A DNA stretch of 16,615 nt from a bacterium (GTDB lineage: Bacteria > Bacteroidota > Bacteroidia > Bacteroidales > Bacteroidaceae), in the NCBI GenBank assembly GCA_004562975.1, contig SFQP01000012.1:1-16615 (forward strand), given 5' to 3'. A model generated the notes under the pieces. It was not told the origin of the DNA. It ran no database searches and saw only the letters and a program-made list of their open reading frames with translations. Positions 7,126 to 14,267 of the stretch are shown piece after piece. How positions within the stretch are numbered: position 1 is the stretch's first letter; every line of letters begins with the position of its first letter. Made by a program: the position numbers and the translations under genes.

Positions 7126-7851
7126 ATGCAAACAGAAACTCACCGCATTCCCGATCATATCGCCATCATCATGGACGGCAACGGACGATGGGCCAAGGCC
7201 CGGGGACTCAACCGCAGCATGGGACACCAACAGGGCGTGGTGGCCGTCAGGGAAATCACCACGGCCTGCTCGAACCTGGGGGTGAAATTCCTCACGCTCT
7301 ACACGTTCTCCACAGAGAACTGGAACCGGCCCGCCGACGAGGTGGCGGCACTCATGTCGCTCATCCTCACGTCGCTCGAAGAGGAGCTGTTCATGAAAAA
7401 CAATGTGCGGATGCGCCTCATCGGCGACCTGAGCCGCATACCCGACGTAGTGCGGGAGTCCATCCTCGGATTGCAGGAACGCACGGCGGCCAACACGGGA
7501 CTGACCATGGTCATCGCCCTCAGCTACAGCGCACGGTGGGAAATCACCGAGATGGCGCGGCAACTGGCCGCCGACGCAGCCGAGGGAAAGGTCAGCCCGC
7601 AAGACATCGACGAGGAGTACATCTCCCGCCACCTGGCCACGAACTTCATGCCCGACCCGGACTTGCTCATACGCACCGGAGGCGAACTGCGCCTCAGCAA
7701 CTACCTGCTCTGGCAATGCGCCTACACCGAACTATACTTCTGCGACACCTTCTGGCCCGACTTCCACGAGGCTGACCTCATGAAGGCCATCGAATGGTAC
7801 AACAACCGCGAACGACGCTACGGCAAAACCAGCGAACAAGTGGCAGAATAA
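7126..7851 (+). CDS. uppS: Isoprenyl transferase (undecaprenyl diphosphate synthase)
   Basis: A cis-prenyltransferase that adds isopentenyl units to farnesyl diphosphate to make the C55 carrier lipid for peptidoglycan and surface polysaccharides; works at the cytoplasmic face of the inner membrane. The 241-aa length is normal. The catalytic aspartate is D17 in [13 protein letters not shown]. The isopentenyl-diphosphate site is [10 protein letters not shown] with R183 and R189, followed by E202 in YTELYF; these correspond to R194, R200 and E213 of the E. coli enzyme. The frame is open 200 codons further upstream, but that stretch is the shadow of the DUF6089 gene; ATG 7126 gives the standard N-terminus. 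It lies 59 bp after the DUF6089 gene and 40 bp before bamA, so co-transcription is likely. Confidence 0.97.
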   Translation: MQTETHRIPDHIAIIMDGNGRWAKARGLNRSMGHQQGVVAVREITTACSNLGVKFLTLYTFSTENWNRPADEVAALMSLILTSLEEELFMKNNVRMRLIGDLSRIPDVVRESILGLQERTAANTGLTMVIALSYSARWEITEMARQLAADAAEGKVSPQDIDEEYISRHLATNFMPDPDLLIRTGGELRLSNYLLWQCAYTELYFCDTFWPDFHEADLMKAIEWYNNRERRYGKTSEQVAE

Positions 7852-7891
7852 ACCCTCTCACCCCAAGTCCCTTACTCTCATCAACAAGCAC

Positions 7892-10519
7892 ATGAACAGC
7901 CTACGCTTTCTGCTCTGTATCATTGCGTCCTTTGCCTGGCTCACGGCAACGGCCCAAAACGAAAAGACCGACGACCTCACGCCCAACATCACCTATACGG
8001 CCAACCACCCGCGCTACGTCCTGGGAGGACTCACCGTGAGCGGGGTGAAGAACTACGACGAAGAACTCCTGAAGCACATCTCCGGACTGACAGTGGGCGA
8101 AACCTATGAAGTGCCCGGGCCGGACATCAGCGAAGCCGTCAGGAAATACTGGAGCCAGAAACTCTTCTCCAACGTGCAAATCGAAGCGGACAGCATCGTG
8201 GCGGGAAAAATATACCTCCACGTGAAACTCACCGCACAACCCCGCATCTCCAGCATCAACTATACGGGCGTGAAGAAAAGCGAGCGCGAGGACTGCGAAA
8301 AACTCATCGGACTGCAGCCCGGCAACCAGATCACCACCGACATGGTGAACCGCGCGAAGCACTACATCAAGAAGCATTTTGAGGAAAAGGGATTCAAAAA
8401 CTGCGAGGTGAACATCGTGCAGCGAGAGGACGTGACGGGCGACAACCGCGTGCTCGTCGACATCAACATCGACAAAAACGAGAAAATCAAGGTCAACCGC
8501 ATCTACATCTCAGGCATCGACCCAAAACACGAGAACAAGCTCAAGCGAGCCATGAAGAAGACGCACGAAAAAGGTATCAAGAACTTTTTCCGCTCCAAGA
8601 AGTTCCTGCCCGAAAAATACGAGGAGGACAAGGACCTGGTCATCGAAAGGCTGAACTCATGGGGCTACCGCGACGCACTGCTCAAGAGCGACAGCGTGGT
8701 GACGGTGGACGAGAAGCACGTGGACGTGTACCTCGACATCTACGAGGGCAAGAAGTACTACCTGCGCAACATCTCGTGGGTGGGCAACACGGTCTACAAC
8801 TCCGACCTCCTGCAACACCTCCTGCAGATGAAGTCCGGCGACGTGTACAACCAGAAGCTGATGAACGAACGCCTGCGCGAGGACGAAGACGCCATTGGCA
8901 ACCTGTACTACAACAACGGCTACGTGTTCTACAACCTCAACCCCGTGGAAATCAACATCGAAGGCGACAGCATCGACCTCGAAATGCGCATCCAGGAGGG
9001 GCAGCAGGCCACCTTCAACCGCGTGCGCATTGCAGGAAACGACCGCGTGTTCGAAAACGTCATCCGACGCGAGCTCCGCACCAAGCCGGGCGACCTCTTC
9101 TCCATGGAGAGCATCAAACGCTCCGTGCAGGATCTGGCACAGATGAACCAGTTCGACCCCGAGGCACTCCAAAGCCAACTGTTCCAGAACATCAAGCCGG
9201 ACCAGACCACGGGAACGGTGGACATCACCTACCCCCTCGTCCACAAAGGCGGCGACCAGATCGAACTCTCGGCGGGATGGGGACAGACCGGCATCCTGGG
9301 CCGCGTCGGACTCAAGTTCACCAACTTCTCCATCCAGAGCCTGTTCGACAAGGGCCGTAAACGCGCCGGATTTATCCCGCAGGGCGACGGACAGACCCTC
9401 TCGCTCCAGGTGCAAAGCAACGGTACGTATTACCAGAGCTACGGACTTTCTTTCCTCGAACCCTGGTTCGGCGGCAAACGCCCCAACCAGCTCTCGCTCT
9501 CCATCTCATACAGTAAACAGAGCGACATCAACTCGAACTACGTCAACCAGAATTATTACAACAACTACTACAATTATATGTACGGCTACGGGTCCAGCTC
9601 GAACTACTACACCGACGCTTACGACCCGGACAAGTATGTGAAACTCCTCGGCGTGAGCCTGGGCTTCGGCAAACGTCTGCGCTGGCCCGACGACTACTTC
9701 ACCTTCATGGCCGAGCTTTCCTACACGCGCTACATGCTGAAGGCCTGGCAGTACTTCCTCATCACCGACGGCAACTGCAACAACATCAACCTCTCGCTCT
9801 CGCTGATGCGCAACTCCACGGACCACCCCTTCTATCCGCGCAAGGGTTCCGACTTCCTCTTCTCCGTGACGCTGACACCGCCCTACTCGCTCTGGGACAA
9901 GAAGGACTACAAGAACCTGGCCTCCAACTACCAGAGCGCGAACTACCAGCGCGAGGCGCAGGAGAAGTACCGCTTCATCGAATACCACAAGTGGAAATTC
10001 AAACTCCGCACCTTCACCGCCCTCACGGGTGCCGTGAAAGCACCCGTGCTCATGACCCGCGTGGAATGCGGCATACTCGGTGCCTACAACCGCCACAACA
10101 AGTCGCCCTTTGAAACCTACTACGTGGGCGGCGACGGCATGTCGGGCTACTCCACGGGCTATGCCACGGAAACCATCGGACTTCGCGGTTACGACAACGG
10201 CTCGCTCTCCGGCAACTCCTCATGGGGAGCCTACGCCTACAGCCGCATGACGCTGGAGCTGCGCTATCCGCTCATGCTCGAGAACTCAACGTCCATCTAC
10301 GCCCTGGCCTTCGTCGAAGGGGGTAACGCCTGGGAAAACGTGAAGGACTTCAACCCCTTCGACATGAAGCGTTCAGCCGGCCTTGGCGTGCGCATCCTCC
10401 TCCCCATGGTGGGCCTGATGGGTATCGACTGGGCCTACGGTTTCCAGAAGAGAATCAGCGGTTACAGCGGCACCGCCGGCGGCTCGCAGTTCCACTTTAT
10501 CATAGGCCAAGAATTCTAA
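7892..10519 (+). CDS. bamA: Outer membrane protein assembly factor BamA
   Basis: Core of the BAM machine that folds and inserts outer-membrane barrels. The 875-aa protein has a signal peptide (about residues 1-22, ending TATAQ), a periplasmic part to about residue 450 that fits five POTRA domains (for example YVLGGLTVSGVKNYDEELLKHISGL at the start of POTRA1 and INRVRIAGNDRVFENVIRREL-like sequence in the last), and a C-terminal 16-stranded barrel. The conserved loop-6 motif is seen as LRGY with R765-G766-Y767. The chain ends in FIIGQEF with the terminal aromatic residue expected of a barrel. A loop at about 548-578 is unusually rich in Tyr and Asn. The position between uppS and ompH is the usual Bacteroidota order. 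Confidence 0.96.
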   Translation: MNSLRFLLCIIASFAWLTATAQNEKTDDLTPNITYTANHPRYVLGGLTVSGVKNYDEELLKHISGLTVGETYEVPGPDISEAVRKYWSQKLFSNVQIEADSIVAGKIYLHVKLTAQPRISSINYTGVKKSEREDCEKLIGLQPGNQITTDMVNRAKHYIKKHFEEKGFKNCEVNIVQREDVTGDNRVLVDINIDKNEKIKVNRIYISGIDPKHENKLKRAMKKTHEKGIKNFFRSKKFLPEKYEEDKDLVIERLNSWGYRDALLKSDSVVTVDEKHVDVYLDIYEGKKYYLRNISWVGNTVYNSDLLQHLLQMKSGDVYNQKLMNERLREDEDAIGNLYYNNGYVFYNLNPVEINIEGDSIDLEMRIQEGQQATFNRVRIAGNDRVFENVIRRELRTKPGDLFSMESIKRSVQDLAQMNQFDPEALQSQLFQNIKPDQTTGTVDITYPLVHKGGDQIELSAGWGQTGILGRVGLKFTNFSIQSLFDKGRKRAGFIPQGDGQTLSLQVQSNGTYYQSYGLSFLEPWFGGKRPNQLSLSISYSKQSDINSNYVNQNYYNNYYNYMYGYGSSSNYYTDAYDPDKYVKLLGVSLGFGKRLRWPDDYFTFMAELSYTRYMLKAWQYFLITDGNCNNINLSLSLMRNSTDHPFYPRKGSDFLFSVTLTPPYSLWDKKDYKNLASNYQSANYQREAQEKYRFIEYHKWKFKLRTFTALTGAVKAPVLMTRVECGILGAYNRHNKSPFETYYVGGDGMSGYSTGYATETIGLRGYDNGSLSGNSSWGAYAYSRMTLELRYPLMLENSTSIYALAFVEGGNAWENVKDFNPFDMKRSAGLGVRILLPMVGLMGIDWAYGFQKRISGYSGTAGGSQFHFIIGQEF

Positions 10520-10538
10520 CACTTCAAACCTAAAGGCA

Positions 10539-11054
10539 ATGAAACGACTGTTATTCCTCTTAGTCTTCGCCCTCACAACGGCCTTCCAGGCCGGGGCACA
10601 AAAGTTCGCCCTCGTCGACATGGAGTATATCCTCAGCAACATACCCGCCTACGAGCGTGCCAACGAACAGCTGAACCAAACCTCCAAAGCCTGGCAGGCT
10701 GAGGTGGAAGCACTCAACACCACCGCACAGACGCTCTACAAGAACTACCAGAACGAAAGCGTCTTCCTGAGCGAGGCGCAAAAGAAGGAGCGCGAAAAGG
10801 CCATCGTCGACAAGGAGAAGGAAGCCGCCGACCTGAAGAAAAAATACTTCGGCCCCGAAGGCGAACTGTTCAAGAAGCGTCAAAGTCTGGTGGAGCCCAT
10901 CCAGGACGAAATCTACAACGCCATCAAGGGCATCGCCAACGCCAAAGGCTTCCAGCTCATCCTGGACCGCGCGTCGGACAGCGGCATCATCTTCGCCTCG
11001 CCCAGCATCGACATCAGCAACGAAGTGCTCGCCAAACTCGGCTACGCGAAATAA
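10539..11054 (+). CDS. OmpH/Skp-family periplasmic chaperone, first copy
   Basis: Binds unfolded outer-membrane proteins in the periplasm and hands them to BAM. The 171-aa protein has a signal peptide (residues 1-21, ending QAGAQ), then KFALVDMEYILSNIPAYERANEQLN, the typical Bacteroidota OmpH start, a long charged coiled-coil region (about 45-130, with an A/E/K-rich stretch), and a closing beta segment FQLILDRASDSGIIFASP that completes the small trimerisation body. Normal length for Skp. It begins 19 bp after bamA and is probably the last gene of that transcript, since array 2 and a strong hairpin follow. Confidence 0.93.
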   Translation: MKRLLFLLVFALTTAFQAGAQKFALVDMEYILSNIPAYERANEQLNQTSKAWQAEVEALNTTAQTLYKNYQNESVFLSEAQKKEREKAIVDKEKEAADLKKKYFGPEGELFKKRQSLVEPIQDEIYNAIKGIANAKGFQLILDRASDSGIIFASPSIDISNEVLAKLGYAK

Positions 11055-11099
11055 CCCCCTCGGCAACTGGAAACCCGAAGCGGACGCACCGCCTCACAT

Positions 11100-11177
11100 A
11101 GTCCGGGACTTGTGACGAAAAAGTCCGGGACTTGTAAAAAATAGTCTAGGACTAGAAAAAAATAGTCCAGGACTTGT
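11100..11177. repeat. Tandem 21/22-bp array of palindromic units (array 2)
   Basis: Four units start at 11100, 11122, 11143 and 11164 (periods 22, 21, 21). The core is AGTCCNGGACTTGT with G or A at the centre; the third unit is degenerate (AGTCTAGGACTAG). The linkers are A-rich, so on the minus strand each hairpin is followed by T residues. This makes the array the same repeat as at 4661-4750 but inverted. It lies in the gap between the two ompH genes and ends one base before a strong hairpin. Confidence 0.88.
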
Positions 11178-11178
11178 G

Positions 11179-11223
11179 AAACCAGCCCCGAAGCCTGCAT
11201 TCTGTCGGCCTCGGGGCTGGTTT
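11179..11223 (+). terminator. Strong hairpin after ompH, probable terminator
   Basis: AAACCAGCCCCGA (11179-11191) and TCGGGGCTGGTTT (11211-11223) are perfect 13-bp complements around a 19-nt loop that can extend the stem by a few pairs. The stem ends in TTT on the plus strand and also on the minus strand, so it could work in both directions. The T-run is short, so efficiency is uncertain. It would end the bamA-ompH transcript. Confidence 0.7.
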
Positions 11224-11366
11224 CAATAGTAGGGAGTTGAGAAGTCTAAAGCATATGATTGCTGTCCAGAAAAAAGTTCAAGGCCGTTAGGCTGCGCCAC
11301 GGAGGGGCAAAAGCCCTCAGCACGGGGCAGAGCAAAAAGTAAAGCCGCAGAATTTTCGATTTTCAT
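11224..11366. other. Non-coding stretch between hairpin and ompH2 promoter
   Basis: No gene or clear element is supported in these 143 bases. A small GGGC-AAAA-GCCC hairpin can be drawn near 11305-11325. The complete gap from 11055 to 11423 therefore holds array 2, the hairpin, this stretch and the next promoter. Confidence 0.4.
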
Positions 11367-11397
11367 TTTGCTATGCTCTCGCCTTGCACTATCTTTG
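11367..11397 (+). promoter_or_regulatory. Promoter of the second ompH gene
   Basis: TTTG (11367-11370) is followed after 19 bp by TATCTTTG (11390-11397), both perfect matches to the Bacteroidota -33 and -7 boxes. Initiation near 11404 gives a leader of about 20 nt to the ATG at 11424. This is the cleanest promoter in the window. Confidence 0.8.
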
Positions 11398-11423
11398 CCG
11401 CCAAAATTAAAAACAGACACTGA

Positions 11424-11972
11424 ATGTTCAAGAAATTATTGCTCATCGTGCTCCTCGCAGCACCCCTCAGTATGTGCGCACAGAAGTTCGCGCACTTCGA
11501 CTACGCTTCCATCATCCAGTCCATGCCCGAAGCAAAAGCCGTTCAGGCCGAGCTCGAAACGCTCTACAAGCAGTACCAGACGGAACTGGAGAACATGCAG
11601 AAGGAGTTCCAGACCAAAATGGAAAAATACCAGAAGGAGGACACCGATGCCACTCCCGCTAACATCCGCGAACGCCACAATCAGGAACTTCAGGAAATGT
11701 ACCAGCGCCTGCAACAGGCACAGCAGGACAACACCGAGAACTTCCAGCAGGAACAGCAGAAGAAAATGCAGCCTGTCACACAGAAAATCATGGACGCTGT
11801 CCATGCCGTGGCACAAGAAGGAAGCTACGTTTACATCATCGACAAAAACGGTGCACAGGGCGCAGGCATCGTCATCAACGAAACGCTCAGTACCGACGTT
11901 ACTTCGACCATCATGAAAAAGCTCGGCATCACGGCAACTACAGCCAAGCCAGCCGCAGCAACAGGCAAGTAA
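11424..11972 (+). CDS. OmpH/Skp-family periplasmic chaperone, second copy
   Basis: A 182-aa paralogue of the preceding chaperone. The signal peptide (about residues 1-19, ending SMCAQ) is followed by KFAHFDYASIIQSMPEAKAVQ, the OmpH N-terminal strand and helix. The middle (about 40-115) is a very Gln/Glu-rich coiled coil with repeated QQ and EQQKK patterns, more polar than the first copy. SYVYIIDKNGAQGAGIVINET supplies the closing strand pair, and the tail is Ala/Thr/Lys-rich (TATTAKPAAATGK). It has its own near-consensus promoter and is followed by a strong terminator, so it is likely monocistronic. Paired ompH genes are usual after bamA in Bacteroidota; a division of client range between the two is plausible but not shown. 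Confidence 0.92.
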   Translation: MFKKLLLIVLLAAPLSMCAQKFAHFDYASIIQSMPEAKAVQAELETLYKQYQTELENMQKEFQTKMEKYQKEDTDATPANIRERHNQELQEMYQRLQQAQQDNTENFQQEQQKKMQPVTQKIMDAVHAVAQEGSYVYIIDKNGAQGAGIVINETLSTDVTSTIMKKLGITATTAKPAAATGK

Positions 11973-12032
11973 CCCTGAAAGAAGACTCTTGTATTCATTT
12001 TCCTCTATTCAATAAGATTAAGATGCATCGAC

Positions 12033-12067
12033 CGGCACATTGGCTGTGAAGCCCATGTGCCGTTTTT
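12033..12067 (+). terminator. Rho-independent terminator of ompH2
   Basis: CGGCACAT and ATGTGCCG form a perfect 8-bp stem, extended past one mispair by GGC/GCC around the loop TGTGAA; TTTTT follows at 12063-12067. It lies 60 bases after the ompH2 stop and immediately before the MITE. Confidence 0.9.
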
Positions 12068-12072
12068 AATAA

Positions 12073-12259
12073 AGGGGTGTTCTGTCAATTAGCTTGAGAT
12101 GATGATGCGGCTATCGCGCAGTAGATGGCTGGGATGAATGAAGGAGCGTAGCAAGCTACGTGACTGAATGAAAAACTGCCAGATACAAGACGAGAGACGC
12201 AGAAGCAGCCAAGCCAATCATAGAACAGTTCCCCGAAAACCAATTGATAGAACACCCCT
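12073..12259. mobile_element. MITE-like element with 18-bp terminal inverted repeats and TAA duplication
   Basis: Left end AGGGGTGTTCTGTCAATT (12073-12090) and right end AATTGATAGAACACCCCT (12242-12259) are inverted copies matching at 17 of 18 positions, with scattered matches further in. Both ends are flanked by TAA (12070-12072 and 12260-12262), a likely 3-bp target duplication. The 187-bp body has no transposase frame; it carries an internal palindrome CGTAGC-AA-GCTACG (12147-12160) bracketed by TGAATGAA repeats at 12135 and 12165. It fits a non-autonomous element moved by a transposase encoded elsewhere; a TAA-type duplication occurs in some IS5-related groups, but the family is not established. 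The right end stops ten bases before the lolD start codon. Confidence 0.8.
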
Positions 12260-12269
12260 TAACCGCCAC

Positions 12270-12938
12270 ATGATTACCCTACGCAACATCCACAAATCCT
12301 TCGGCACGCTCGAAGTGCTCAAAGGCATAGACCTCGACATCCAGGCCCACGAGGTAGTCAGCATCGTCGGACCCAGCGGAGCAGGAAAAACCACCCTGCT
12401 GCAAATCATGGGAACACTCTACAAACCCGACGCCGGGAAAGTGGAAATTGCCGGCGAGAACGTGCTGCGGCTCTCCGGCAACAAGCTCGCGCGCTTCCGC
12501 TGCGAACACATCGGCTTCGTCTTCCAGTTCCACCAGCTGCTGCCCGAATTTTCGGCCCTCGAAAACGTGATGATACCCGGCATGATAGCACGCCGCAACC
12601 AGGCCGAAAACAAACGGCGCGCCATGGAACTGCTCGACTTCCTCGGACTCGCCGACCGCGCCGGCCACAAACCCGCACAACTCTCCGGTGGCGAAAAACA
12701 GCGCACCGCCGTGGCACGCGCACTCATGAACCGGCCCGACATCATCCTGGCCGACGAACCCTCAGGCAGCCTCGACAGCCACAACAAGGAGGAACTCCAC
12801 AAACTCTTCTTCAAGCTGCGCGACGAAATGGGGCAGACCTTCGCCATCGTCACACACGACGAAACCCTCGCCTCACTCACCGACCGCACCATCCACCTCA
12901 TCGACGGAATCGTGGCGCAACCCGAAGAAAACGCCTGA
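12270..12938 (+). CDS. lolD: Lipoprotein-release ABC transporter ATPase (LolD-like)
   Basis: ATPase of the LolCDE complex, which extracts outer-membrane lipoproteins from the inner membrane. The 222-aa length is normal. Visible motifs: Walker A GPSGAGKT at 34-41, Q-loop region [19 protein letters not shown], which is characteristic of LolD among the MacB/LolD/FtsE group, signature LSGGEKQR from L138, Walker [13 protein letters not shown] with D162/E163, and switch H196 in VTHDE. No LolC/E permease is beside it. The frame is open 34 codons upstream to an ATG at 12168 inside the MITE, but those residues are element sequence; ATG 12270 gives the standard N-terminus [12 protein letters not shown]. 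No promoter could be found between the ompH2 terminator and the gene, so expression may depend on the inserted element. A MacB-like ATPase is the alternative. Confidence 0.88.
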   Translation: MITLRNIHKSFGTLEVLKGIDLDIQAHEVVSIVGPSGAGKTTLLQIMGTLYKPDAGKVEIAGENVLRLSGNKLARFRCEHIGFVFQFHQLLPEFSALENVMIPGMIARRNQAENKRRAMELLDFLGLADRAGHKPAQLSGGEKQRTAVARALMNRPDIILADEPSGSLDSHNKEELHKLFFKLRDEMGQTFAIVTHDETLASLTDRTIHLIDGIVAQPEENA

Positions 12939-12983
12939 CACCCCGCCACGACAACCTCTCCACCCCCGAAACAAACCCAACCC

Positions 12984-13829
12984 ATGATCTCACTCGGCAA
13001 CTACAATACCCTGCGCATCACCCGCTTCACCCAACACGGTGCCTACCTCGACGGCGGAAACGTCGGCGAAATACTCATGCCCCAAAAGTACCTCAACCCA
13101 AGGATGCGCATCGGCGACAAAGTCGAAGTGTTCGTCTACCTGGACCAGGGCGAACGCCTGGTAGGCACCCTCGAAACGCCCCTGGCCCGCGTCGGCGACT
13201 TCGCCTTCCTGCGCGTGGCATGGGTCAACGAGTTCGGCGCATTCCTCGACTGGGGACTCATGAAGGACCTCTTCGTGCCCTTCCGCGAACAGAAGATGCC
13301 CATGCAGCAAGGACGCTCTTACCTCGTACACATCCACATCGACCCCGAGACACAGCGCATCGTGGCATCCGCCAAGGTGGAACGCTACCTCCAGCGCGCC
13401 ACCACCGGACGCTACCACCGGGGACAGGAGGTGGAAATCGTCATCCAGCAGAAAACACCCCTCGGCTTCAAGTGCATTGCCGACAACCGCTGCCCCGGAC
13501 AACTCTACGACAACCAGATCTTCGACGTGCAGCCACACGCAGGCGACGTGTTCACCGCCACCGTCGTCAACGTCAGGCCCGACGGCAAGCTCGACCTCTC
13601 CCTACAACGCATCGGAAAAGGACGCTTCCGCGACTTCGCCGAACAGCTCCGCGAAGCACTCCAGCAGGCCGGAGGCTCACTGCCCGTGTCCGACCATTCA
13701 TCCCCCGAAGAACTCCAACAACGCTTCGGCGTGAGCAAGAAAACCTTCAAAAGGGCAGTCGGCACACTCTACAAAAACGGAGAATTGCTAATCAGCCCTG
13801 ACAAAATTACACTGATTAACGAAGATTAA
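12984..13829 (+). CDS. cvfB: CvfB-type S1-domain RNA-binding protein
   Basis: A 281-aa cytosolic RNA-binding protein of the CvfB/YitL family. Three S1-like beta-barrel units can be followed: about 1-60 (ITRFTQHGAYLDGGNVGEILMP), about 65-130 (LRVAWVNEFGAFLDWGLMKDLFVP) and about 145-215 (GFKCIADNRCPGQLYDNQIF to VVNVRPDGKLDLSLQ). A C-terminal winged helix follows (about 225-281: SPEELQQRFGVSKKTFKRAVGTLYKNGELLI). In Staphylococcus aureus CvfB affects virulence-gene expression and binds RNA; the role in Bacteroidota is not known to me. It starts 45 bp after lolD and is likely co-transcribed. The stop codon lies in a repeated GATTAACG sequence. No clear terminator follows. Confidence 0.9.
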   Translation: MISLGNYNTLRITRFTQHGAYLDGGNVGEILMPQKYLNPRMRIGDKVEVFVYLDQGERLVGTLETPLARVGDFAFLRVAWVNEFGAFLDWGLMKDLFVPFREQKMPMQQGRSYLVHIHIDPETQRIVASAKVERYLQRATTGRYHRGQEVEIVIQQKTPLGFKCIADNRCPGQLYDNQIFDVQPHAGDVFTATVVNVRPDGKLDLSLQRIGKGRFRDFAEQLREALQQAGGSLPVSDHSSPEELQQRFGVSKKTFKRAVGTLYKNGELLISPDKITLINED

Positions 13830-13871
13830 CGCGGAAATGCGAAGCAAATAATAAAAAAAGTGGGATGTGGC

Positions 13872-13902
13872 TTGGTTACTTTTGGAAAAGCCCCTACTTT
13901 TG
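13872..13902 (+). promoter_or_regulatory. Promoter of the structured RNA / leader
   Basis: TTG (13872-13874) is followed after 20 bp by TACTTTTG (13895-13902), a perfect -7 box. A second TACTTTTG at 13877-13884 could be an alternative start. Initiation is expected near 13909. Confidence 0.7.
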
Positions 13903-13908
13903 CATCGT

Positions 13909-14026
13909 CTTCAAGAAAGAAGTCCGGCACCTGCCGGATGACTTCACCAAAAGATAGTTTTTTCATCTCTATATAAGTTCTGTGAGGCAACTGTGCGTTG
14001 GGAAACGCGTAGTTGCCATTTTTTTT
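13909..14026 (+). ncRNA. Candidate small structured RNA or attenuated leader
   Basis: About 118 nt between a good promoter and a textbook terminator. The 5' half forms a bulged hairpin at 13919-13945: GAAGT pairs with ACTTC, then after a 3-nt bulge CCGGC pairs with GCCGG around the loop ACCT. A single-stranded A/U-rich linker follows (13946-13985, including a T-run at 13958-13963), then the terminator stem. No reading frame of note lies inside. It could be a trans-acting sRNA, or an attenuator ahead of the polysaccharide kinase gene whose start is some 240 bases downstream. No known RNA family was recognised. The transcript ends are inferred from the promoter and terminator. Confidence 0.6.
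13986..14026 (+). terminator. Rho-independent terminator of the structured RNA
   Basis: GGCAACTGTGCGTT (13986-13999) pairs along its whole length with AACGCGTAGTTGCC (14004-14017), including two G-T wobbles, around the loop GGGA. A and eight T residues (14019-14026) follow. Confidence 0.92.
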
Positions 14027-14122
14027 GCCCCGAGTGTCACCCGGCAACCCCATTTCCACAAAAATTGAGAGCAAAAGCCCATTTTTTTCTTCTATCTGAA
14101 AAAAAATCCAAACTAAATCCTT

Positions 14123-14130
14123 TAACTTTG
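14123..14130 (+). promoter_or_regulatory. Probable promoter (-7 box) of the polysaccharide kinase gene
   Basis: TAACTTTG followed by C matches TAnnTTTG. No TTG lies 19-21 bp upstream, so the -33 region is poor. Initiation near 14137 leaves a leader of about 130 nt containing a GGGCTG/CAGCCC hairpin (14171-14197), a pyrimidine-rich stretch (14219-14242) and a 41-codon overlapping upstream frame (14165-14290). The 438-bp gap from 13830 to 14267 is thus accounted for by two promoters, the structured RNA and this leader. Confidence 0.55.
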
Positions 14131-14267
14131 CCCCCAACGAGATATATACCGGGGCCGCACCCCCATGACCGGGCTGCGCGCCGGAGATGGCCAGCCCTCC
14201 TTTTCCACCCAAGTGCCGGCCCCTCCTCCTTCCTATCCTACCAAGCAAAATCACAATTCCTACTCAC

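Noticed and set aside
12073..12259. Remnant of a transposase gene
   Set aside because: No frame in either direction shows a DDE-type motif or useful length; the ends and size fit a non-autonomous element instead.
12168..12269. 34-residue N-terminal extension of LolD
   Set aside because: It lies inside the mobile element and LolD proteins normally begin at [12 protein letters not shown]; kept only as a possible side effect of the insertion.
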